Assembly: GCA_045598025.1 (NCBI GenBank)
Contig: JAZLLH010000053.1
Location: 1-21,891, forward strand
Direction: 5' to 3'
From: UBA1195 sp045598025
Lineage (GTDB): Bacteria; Bacteroidota; Bacteroidia; Bacteroidales; WCHB1-69
DNA length: 21,891 nucleotides
This document shows positions 16,961-21,891 of the stretch, in pieces; within the stretch, counting starts at the first letter, position 1; each line of letters opens with the position of its first letter. The notes beneath the pieces were generated by a model. That model saw only the letters and a program-made list of their open reading frames with translations. It searched no databases and was not told the DNA's origin. Both the position numbers and the translations under genes were made by a program.

Positions 16961-17407
16961 TTATTTTTTTCTGGTCACGGTCATGTTTTCGTAGGTTAAT
17001 TTCACTTCCTCAATCAATACCGTGTTGTCTTTGGCACTCAGCGTACCCGGTGTGTATTTTACTGGGAAGGCGTTCGAAAGGCTCCAGGTGATGACCGGTT
17101 CGTGTTCCTCGTTCAACAGCATGATGGTGATATCCCGACGTTCAACCGTGTTGTTCCGAATGGAATTGAACCACTCGAAGAACCCATTGTCCGTGGCCAT
17201 GCTGCCTCGTTTGAGGGTTACGTCGTCGAATTTGCGTATTCCGGGCATTTTGTAGGTAGAGTAGTCCTTGTTGGAGCCTTCTCTGTACTCGATTACGGTA
17301 GTAGAAACTCCCAAACCGGAAACTTCCGAAAAACTGATATTTTCATCGCTATCACTCCATTTGACGGAAAAATGAAAACCTGTAAGCGGATAATTATTTG
17401 TTGCCAT
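16961..17407 (-). CDS. Main inner tube protein, gp19-like (Afp1-type)
   Basis: 148 residues, the usual size for the eCIS/T4 gp19 tube family. The signature is clear: YPLTGFHFSVKW (6-17), FSEVSGLGVSTTVIEYREGSN (26-46), MPGIRKFDDVTLKRG (54-68), DITIMLLNEEHEPVITWSL and NAFPVKYTPGTLSAKDN near the C-terminus. It polymerises into hexameric rings that make the rigid inner tube through which cargo travels. It lies 27 nt behind the sheath gene; sheath and tube are the two most abundant parts and are paired here, ahead of the hairpin at 16906-16950 that separates them from the scarcer baseplate parts. Confidence 0.95.
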   Translation of the reverse strand: MATNNYPLTGFHFSVKWSDSDENISFSEVSGLGVSTTVIEYREGSNKDYSTYKMPGIRKFDDVTLKRGSMATDNGFFEWFNSIRNNTVERRDITIMLLNEEHEPVITWSLSNAFPVKYTPGTLSAKDNTVLIEEVKLTYENMTVTRKK

Positions 17408-17434
17408 AATATTTTAATTTTTTTCTGTTTTGAT

Positions 17435-19312
17435 TTATGCTTCCTGTACTTTATGAGAGAATTGCAAAATGATAAATTCGGCCGGACGAACGGCTGCCAG
17501 ACCGATTTCGATAATCAGATTGCCATTGGTGATATCGTCAGCGGTCATGGTGACATTCAGACCTACTTTTACATAGAATGCCTGTTCAGCAGTAGAACCT
17601 GCCAGTGCACCGTTGCGCCACAGTCCTGTGAGGAAATTCTCTATTTGGCACTGGATTTTGGTCCAGGTATTGGCATCGTTGGGCTGGAATACGGCCCATG
17701 CGGTGGATTTCTGTACGCTTTCTTCGATATAGTTGAACAGACGGCGAACAGAAATGTATTTCCATTCGTTGTCGTTTCCAGCCAATGTACGGGCGCCCCA
17801 TATGAGAATGCCCTTGCCGGAAAAGAAGCGGATGGCGTTGACGGATTTGCCGCTTTCGGCATCCATATTCATATTTTCCTGTTCCTTGTCGGAAATCATT
17901 TCGGTAACATCAGCGGCGGCGGCAATGCTTATGTTGGCCGGAGCCTGCCATACGCCCTTGTTGTTGTCGGTGGCGCAATAGATACCGGCAACGGCACCGC
18001 AAGGGGTAATAATGGAGGCCAGATCCTGCAATTCGGCCAAAGCATCCTGGTATTTGTCAATTTTGGAAATACTGGCCTGGATTTTGAGTTTTTGGCTTGC
18101 ATCAAAATCTTCCTTGTTACGTTGTTCTTCTTCGTCAACAGCTGCCTGTATTTCACAAATCAGTTGATTGGTGTCGTATAAATTCGTGTCGTTCTTTGCA
18201 TGAACCTTATTTTTTTCATCCAGCTCCAATTCGCTTATGAGTTTCAAATAGATTTTCAATCGATGATAATTGTTGAACAGGAGTTTTTCCAGTTGAAGGT
18301 CCTCAATTTCTTCTAATACGTCTTCTGTAAGTTCTTTCCGGATGTATGCTCCATTATCATCTTTTATTAATATTAAGTTGTCGTTGTCACTGTTATCCGT
18401 TTTATAGATAACTTTCAGAACATTCTGTTCTTCAGCGAAATGTTCAGCAATATATTGAAAAATATTCTCTTTTTCCGCTTCCAGTTTGCTATTGTATGCG
18501 GCTCGGAATTTATTTTGGATCATGCCAAAATTTTCAATCTTTTCGCCTTTATTCAGAAGGTCTTCGTATGCATTGGATTCCAAAAGACCTTTCCCCTTCA
18601 TGTAAGTGATAACGGTTTCGAACGGGATATCTTTCGAATAAGAAGTCTTCAGGTAAGGATAGTAGGCGGCGCCGTATTTCAAGTGATTGGATCCTATGCC
18701 TGTGTATGTTTTGTCTCCGATTGTCCCGCCTCTGAATTTTTTCAGGGTATCGTCTAATGAGTCGGAGGGATTGTACCTGGGTTCCAGAATGGCGAAACGG
18801 TCCTTCATCTCTTCACAATGTGCCAACGCGTCAGCCTGCAGGGTTGACAGATGTTCTTCATTCAGCAACATGGCTGCATCCGGGAAACACATGAGGGTAA
18901 TTTCGTCGATTTTCTTCAAAGTCTCAAAGTGCACTTTGTAATGTTCCGGAGTAATTTCGCTCCAATTTTTGGTCTCGTTTCCTATATGGATTTCGAGGGT
19001 ATTGTCTTTTTCGGTGTATGTGCCGACAGACATTACGTAGCATACGCTGCCGCCGTTGTCGTAGAACATACGCAGGCTGTCGTACATTACAAATTCATGT
19101 CCATGCAATTGATTGTTTTCTATGATAAGAGGACAGGCCTCTCCGAATTTGGTGCTGTAATCCAACAGGCTGGTTATTTTTTCGCATTTGTTCTTGGTTT
19201 GTTGGGCTGTAAAACCGATAAAAACGGGGATGGCGGTTGCTACTCCTGCTACGGAAGGGGGAAATTTGGAAAGTTCTTCCACATATACGCCCGGTGTTCT
19301 TTGTTGAATCAT
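17435..19312 (-). CDS. Contractile sheath protein (Afp2/3/4-like) with a large central insert
   Basis: 625 residues. The N-terminal RTPGVYVEELSKFPPSVAGV (5-24) and AIPVFIGFTA are the universal contractile-sheath start. The core resumes near 436: CGAVAGIYCATDNNKGVWQAP, ESGKSVNAIRFF, ILIWGARTLAGNDNEWKYIS (502-521), PNDANTWTKI, FLTGLWRNGALAG (560-572), and the C-terminal strand AVRPAEFIILQFSHKVQ that interlocks neighbouring subunits. Between about 222 and 425 lies a variable, highly charged, helical insert expected on the outer surface. Its DNA is more AT-rich than the flanks; the 60-base line at 18421 has 19 G/C against 32 at 17881. A single sheath gene is present, unlike the three in Afp. It follows the Pvc16 gene by 39 nt. 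Confidence 0.95.
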   Translation of the reverse strand: MIQQRTPGVYVEELSKFPPSVAGVATAIPVFIGFTAQQTKNKCEKITSLLDYSTKFGEACPLIIENNQLHGHEFVMYDSLRMFYDNGGSVCYVMSVGTYTEKDNTLEIHIGNETKNWSEITPEHYKVHFETLKKIDEITLMCFPDAAMLLNEEHLSTLQADALAHCEEMKDRFAILEPRYNPSDSLDDTLKKFRGGTIGDKTYTGIGSNHLKYGAAYYPYLKTSYSKDIPFETVITYMKGKGLLESNAYEDLLNKGEKIENFGMIQNKFRAAYNSKLEAEKENIFQYIAEHFAEEQNVLKVIYKTDNSDNDNLILIKDDNGAYIRKELTEDVLEEIEDLQLEKLLFNNYHRLKIYLKLISELELDEKNKVHAKNDTNLYDTNQLICEIQAAVDEEEQRNKEDFDASQKLKIQASISKIDKYQDALAELQDLASIITPCGAVAGIYCATDNNKGVWQAPANISIAAAADVTEMISDKEQENMNMDAESGKSVNAIRFFSGKGILIWGARTLAGNDNEWKYISVRRLFNYIEESVQKSTAWAVFQPNDANTWTKIQCQIENFLTGLWRNGALAGSTAEQAFYVKVGLNVTMTADDITNGNLIIEIGLAAVRPAEFIILQFSHKVQEA

Positions 19313-19351
19313 GGTGTGTTGTATTTTAAAGGTTTATAATATGTTTTAAAA

Positions 19352-20161
19352 TTATTTCTGTTTGTTGTTCAAAAACGTTTTTTCTTCGTCGGAAAGCGCT
19401 GAAACGCCATTGTGTGTCGGGTTGAGTCTGTTTTCCAATTGAGTCAGCCATTCCACCAATTGTTCCTTTTCGTTTTCCAATAGGGGAATTCCGTTTTTCA
19501 GTTTGAGTCGGAGGGAGCCGTCCGTTATTTGGATAGGCCATTCGATGTGTTGGTCTTCGCCCACCGGTTTTTCATCAAATCGTTTGCCTTCGCTGTCTAT
19601 ACCCACGATGCCGTAGGGTGTCTTGGTATATGCAAGGGCACCCACTTCCACCGTATGGATTTTGTACACCACGGCCGGTACCATTTTGCAACCTAAAGTC
19701 TGCCACAGGCTGTTGCTTTGTTCGGCTGTGAGGCTTTCCAAAACCAGCTCGTAGTTGGTAATGTCAGTTCCTCCGTTTCCGCCGTCGTTTTTCCGGTTGT
19801 GCTTGAGGCTGGGAATGGAATTGATCCAGTAAACCACCCTCGAAAGCTGTTGCAGGGCGGTGCCGTAGTCGTTGGCCTGCGAGGTGATGAGTATGTGCAG
19901 GTTGAGCCATATTTCGGGGTTGACCATTTCGTAGCCTTTCTCCACCTTATTATAAAGCGGCAGCTGCGGCTTGCGCGAGGTTTCTTCTTCCACGCGCAGC
20001 AGGGTGATGAACAGGTCGCCGGCGTTGTCGTTGTTGGCCGGCTCGTCCTTGCTGATGAAGTTCAGTCCTACGCTCCAGCCATAGCCGTCTTTCCTGAACA
20101 TCTGTTCAAGATACTGCTGTATGGCTTTCAGGGCGTCGTATATGGGGAAAGATGAATTCAT
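19352..20161 (-). CDS. Pvc16/DUF4255-like cap (tail terminator) protein
   Basis: 269 residues. The N-terminal Pvc16 pattern is evident: FPIYDALKAIQQYLEQMF (5-22), a strand block GDLFITLLRVEEETS (48-62), PEIWLNLHILITSQANDYGTALQQL (about 81-105) and an IPSLKH after VVYWIN. From family knowledge it caps the distal end of tube and sheath and stops elongation. The C-terminal third is family-variable. It lies 139 nt after the DUF4157 gene and 39 nt ahead of the sheath gene. The gap ahead holds an 11-bp direct repeat just before its start, but no good -7 element, so it may be transcribed by read-through. Confidence 0.9.
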   Translation of the reverse strand: MNSSFPIYDALKAIQQYLEQMFRKDGYGWSVGLNFISKDEPANNDNAGDLFITLLRVEEETSRKPQLPLYNKVEKGYEMVNPEIWLNLHILITSQANDYGTALQQLSRVVYWINSIPSLKHNRKNDGGNGGTDITNYELVLESLTAEQSNSLWQTLGCKMVPAVVYKIHTVEVGALAYTKTPYGIVGIDSEGKRFDEKPVGEDQHIEWPIQITDGSLRLKLKNGIPLLENEKEQLVEWLTQLENRLNPTHNGVSALSDEEKTFLNNKQK

Positions 20162-20170
20162 GCCTCGCTA

Positions 20171-20192
20171 TAAATTAGTGTTTAATTAGTGT
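20171..20192. repeat. Tandem 11-bp direct repeat upstream of the cap gene
   Basis: TAAATTAGTGT (20171-20181) is followed directly by TTAATTAGTGT (20182-20192), one mismatch, lying 10-31 nt upstream of the cap start codon. Two sites on one face of the DNA, one helical turn apart, could be a protein-binding site, or the repeat could act in the RNA leader. The sequence is short and AT-rich, so chance is possible. Confidence 0.35.
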
Positions 20193-20300
20193 ATCAGTTG
20201 TCAATAACAAATGCAATACAAAATTTGTACTGAATGTGGCTTACGATTCGGATTTGACTTTAAATCATGTGTATGATTATCTCTAATTGGTGCTTATTCG

Positions 20301-21467
20301 TTATTTTACAGGTATATAATTTTGTTGCCACATCCAATGCTCGTTAGGATTAGTTTTCCATCTAGGAATGGGGTTGTCGCATATCTTTTCTAATAACTCT
20401 ATGTGTTTGTCAGAATCTGCCTTTTTATGATCTAATACTGCGCCTAGGTAATATTGAACCACTGAAAGTTCATCGTCAATATAAGCGTATCCTTCGCCAT
20501 TGAAAGGTATGCCTTTATATATATATGAGTCTTCATTACAAGTTTCAACAAAATCCTCGATTTGTTCCTGAATTGTATCCCTGTTTTTAATTGTTTTTGG
20601 AATAGGTATCTCATCTGGGTTCAAATTGCAATTGTGTTTCAATTCGTCATAAAGGGCTTTTCTGTAATTCTCTAACAAAACTGGGTTATCTATATCATTT
20701 ACTTCATTGAAAATGGATGTTCCAATTGCGCCTATTGCTGCGCCTATTGCTGCGCCTACTATTGCCCCAGGTCCACTCCAACTTGTGAAAGCTGCTCCTA
20801 AAGCAGCACCTGCGGCAGCAGAACCACCATTAATAATGACTGGAACCATCGCACTACTCGTTCCTTGGTCATGCTGTTCTAAGAACATCTTTTGTATGAT
20901 TTGATGTTTTAACAAATCTTCTTCACATGAATTCTTATTTGGTGTTTCTCTCCCCACTTTTCCCGTTCCCTGCGCCACATGCGTCAGCTCATGCGCCACA
21001 AGGCGCTGTCCTTCGGAAGTGTTGGGCGAATACTGTCCGCGGTTGAAGTAGATGTCGTTGCCGTGGGTGAAGGCGCGGGCAGAGATACTGCTGCTCATAT
21101 CGGCGGCCTGGCTGTCGGTGTGCAGGCGCACCTGCGAGAAATCGCGGCCAAAGCCGTTTTCCATCATGTGGCGCAAGCCGTCGGGCATCGCATGTCCGCC
21201 GCCCTGCAACTGTGCAATCTGTCTTTCCATCTGCGGGGAAACGGCGATTCCGCTGCCGCCGCCATTGGAAATCTGCCGCCGTATCTTTCCGCCGCTGACA
21301 ATGTCGTTGGCTACGGCATCAGCTTCCAACTCGTCATAATCGCCGGGCCCGGTCATCTCCAATTTGGCATGAACGACGGTGCGGGAAGGGTAGGAATGCC
21401 TTGTCTGTGCTACCGACTGGTTTCTGTATTTTGCTTTATCTTGTGTTTGTTGAAATGTGGTTTCCAT
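20301..21467 (-). CDS. DUF4157-domain eCIS leader protein, putative cargo/effector
   Basis: 388 residues from the ATG at 21467. A longer frame to 21530 would start inside the promoter, so it is rejected. The N-terminal half (about 1-170) has the DUF4157 pattern: DELEADAVAN (45-54), FGRDFSQVRLHTDSQAADMS (106-125), FTHGNDIYFNRGQYSPNTSEG (133-153) and the metalloprotease-like HELTHVAQG with HExxH at 159-163. From family knowledge, DUF4157 is strongly linked to eCIS loci and often heads cargo proteins. The C-terminal half has a small Gly/Ala-rich segment (214-250, GAAIGAAIGAIG) of glycine-zipper type, then about 130 residues with no recognised domain. The N-terminal DNA is GC-rich (36 of 60 at 21181), the C-terminal DNA AT-rich (19 of 60 at 20521), so the gene is chimeric. 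Effector activity is inferred. Confidence 0.85.
   Translation of the reverse strand: METTFQQTQDKAKYRNQSVAQTRHSYPSRTVVHAKLEMTGPGDYDELEADAVANDIVSGGKIRRQISNGGGSGIAVSPQMERQIAQLQGGGHAMPDGLRHMMENGFGRDFSQVRLHTDSQAADMSSSISARAFTHGNDIYFNRGQYSPNTSEGQRLVAHELTHVAQGTGKVGRETPNKNSCEEDLLKHQIIQKMFLEQHDQGTSSAMVPVIINGGSAAAGAALGAAFTSWSGPGAIVGAAIGAAIGAIGTSIFNEVNDIDNPVLLENYRKALYDELKHNCNLNPDEIPIPKTIKNRDTIQEQIEDFVETCNEDSYIYKGIPFNGEGYAYIDDELSVVQYYLGAVLDHKKADSDKHIELLEKICDNPIPRWKTNPNEHWMWQQNYIPVK
20728..20763 (-). repeat. 12-bp tandem repeat coding the Gly/Ala zipper
   Basis: Two perfect copies of GCGCCTATTGCT (20728-20739, 20740-20751) are followed by a partial third (20752-20763). The repeat encodes the AAIGAAIG run of the DUF4157 protein. 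Multiples of 12 keep the frame, so copy-number change would only lengthen or shorten the zipper. Confidence 0.75.
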
Positions 21468-21495
21468 AATTTGTTTTTCAAAAAATTCTCGCCTG

Positions 21496-21503
21496 CAAAT
21501 ATA
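21496..21503 (-). promoter_or_regulatory. Bacteroidetes -7 promoter element for the main eCIS operon
   Basis: On the minus strand the sequence reads TATATTTG, matching TAnnTTTG exactly, about 29 nt upstream of the ATG at 21467. A clear TTTG -33 box is not visible at 19-21 nt, only a GGTTTT. It is the only good promoter candidate ahead of the 12 or 13 genes of the minus-strand operon. Confidence 0.6.
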
Positions 21504-21517
21504 CAAATATTTTGTAT
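21501..21517. promoter_or_regulatory. Perfect inverted repeat overlapping the promoter, possible operator
   Basis: ATACAAA (21501-21507) and TTTGTAT (21511-21517) are a perfect 7-bp inverted repeat around a TAT centre, overlapping the upstream end of the -7 element. The half-site TTTGTAT recurs at 21533-21539, 22 bp away (two helical turns). This is the layout of a repressor or activator site, but the region is very AT-rich. Confidence 0.4.
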
Positions 21518-21788
21518 AACATAAAACCATTTTTTGTATATTTTTTTTATATATTTGGTCTTCAAATAATAAAACTAGATTTTTTTAATAATGGTAACTT
21601 ATAAAAATTTAAAACATTAAATATCAACAATATAAAATTACAATTTTCTGCGCTTTGTCACTATTTGTCCTAAAACAGGCTGATTTTGCGGAAATTTGTA
21701 AATGGTTAAGATTACAACAGTAAAGGATTCACGTTACGGAAAGGGTCAAGGAAAAAAGGGTAGGAAACTTCTGAATTTTCGTCACAAA

Positions 21789-21823
21789 AATAATTTACAA
21801 TGTACAAGGAATAATTTACATTG
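21789..21823. repeat. 14-bp direct repeat upstream of a rightward promoter
   Basis: AATAATTTACAATG (21789-21802) and AATAATTTACATTG (21810-21823) differ at one base and are 21 bp apart start to start, which is two helical turns. The second copy ends 16 nt before the -7 element at 21839, so both lie in a position suited to a transcription factor. Confidence 0.45.
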
Positions 21824-21838
21824 AATGCTCTTTTTTAG

Positions 21839-21846
21839 TACCTTTG
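21839..21846 (+). promoter_or_regulatory. Rightward Bacteroidetes -7 promoter element
   Basis: TACCTTTG matches TAnnTTTG and is followed by the frequent GCAG context. A TTG at 21821-21823 is 15 nt upstream, closer than the usual 19-21. The transcript would run off the right edge of the window. An ATG at 21872 in this leader is followed by a stop after two codons, so it is not a gene start. Confidence 0.55.
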
Positions 21847-21891
21847 CAGTTTGAAAATCCGGCGTTTCTTTATGGATGAGTAGGGAAGGAA

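Larger units (their letters stand above)
21518..21891. other. AT-rich intergenic region at the right edge
   Basis: No convincing gene is present in this stretch. It contains long A/T runs, a spare TATATTTG on the plus strand at 21550-21557, a 14-bp direct repeat (21789-21823) and a rightward -7 element near the end. The next gene presumably starts outside the window. It is the boundary of the eCIS operon on this side. Confidence 0.6.

Noticed and set aside
17102..18181. Long plus-strand frame of 359 codons opposite the sheath and tube genes
   Set aside because: Antisense shadow of conserved sheath and tube genes; composition is that of a mirrored coding strand.
1538..21467. Prophage or type VI secretion system as the identity of the cluster
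   Set aside because: No head, portal, terminase, integrase or lysis genes and no TssJ/L/M or ClpV; Pvc16, Afp7/11/12 types, the CIS tape measure and DUF4157 point to eCIS.
21468..21530. N-terminal extension of the DUF4157 protein to 21530
   Set aside because: It would place the start upstream of the TATATTTG promoter element; the ATG at 21467 gives the normal opening.
21702..21824. 40-codon basic frame (starts MVKITTVKDSRYGKG)
   Set aside because: No promoter ahead, it runs through the 14-bp direct repeat, and the second half is repeat-encoded low-complexity sequence.
1..21891. CRISPR arrays, insertion sequences, tRNA or rRNA genes
   Set aside because: No spaced repeat array, transposase-like frame, terminal inverted repeats or rRNA/tRNA signatures were seen on either strand.

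Overview
The window holds an almost complete extracellular contractile injection system (eCIS; the Afp/PVC/MAC/BIS superfamily of phage-tail-like particles) from a member of the Bacteroidales. The host assignment rests on three things: Bacteroidetes-type -7 promoter elements (TAnnTTTG) at the few places where promoters are expected, the lack of strong Shine-Dalgarno sequences, and protein variants typical of Bacteroidetes eCIS (DUF5908 small protein, CIS tape-measure family, DUF4255/Pvc16 cap, DUF4157 leader protein). No species can be named from the sequence alone.

Layout. Positions 1-1488 (+ strand) hold the end of a surface-polysaccharide gene set: the C-terminal part of a GT4-type glycosyltransferase and an HddA-type heptose-7-phosphate kinase. 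The + strand continues after 49 nt with two eCIS genes, a tape-measure protein (1538-3181) and an AAA+ ATPase (3194-4525). A 403-nt convergent gap (4526-4928) follows. It holds a near-perfect bidirectional terminator hairpin and what looks like a structured non-coding RNA on the - strand. From 21467 back to 4929 the - strand carries one long operon, in transcription order: DUF4157 leader/putative effector, Pvc16-like cap, sheath, tube 1, tube 2, DUF5908, Afp7-like tube/baseplate adaptor, VgrG-like spike, PAAR tip, gp25 wedge, Afp11 (gpJ-like), Afp12, and a 995-aa protein with an internal duplication that may be a fibre or baseplate-peripheral component. The right edge (21468-21891) is an AT-rich, divergently organised intergenic region with promoters in both directions.

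How the genes work together. The sheath and tube 1 build the contractile barrel. Tube 2 and the Afp7-like adaptor probably join the tube to the spike, which the PAAR protein caps. gp25, Afp11 and Afp12 form the baseplate. The tape measure should set particle length and the cap should end it. The ATPase is the conserved eCIS assembly or cargo-loading ATPase. The DUF4157 protein is the best candidate for loaded cargo.

Most notable points: (i) the tape-measure/ATPase module sits on the opposite strand, behind sugar genes, facing the rest of the system; (ii) there is a candidate ncRNA of about 270 nt with a closing stem and its own terminator between the two arms; (iii) the tape measure contains a tandem duplication of about 107 residues; (iv) the DUF4157 protein is compositionally chimeric, with a GC-rich conserved front half and an AT-rich C-terminal half holding a glycine-zipper segment; (v) the sheath insert and the 995-aa protein are similarly AT-rich, so the likely exposed or variable parts of the particle look exchanged; (vi) a strong hairpin follows the tube 1 gene, where it could set structural-protein stoichiometry.
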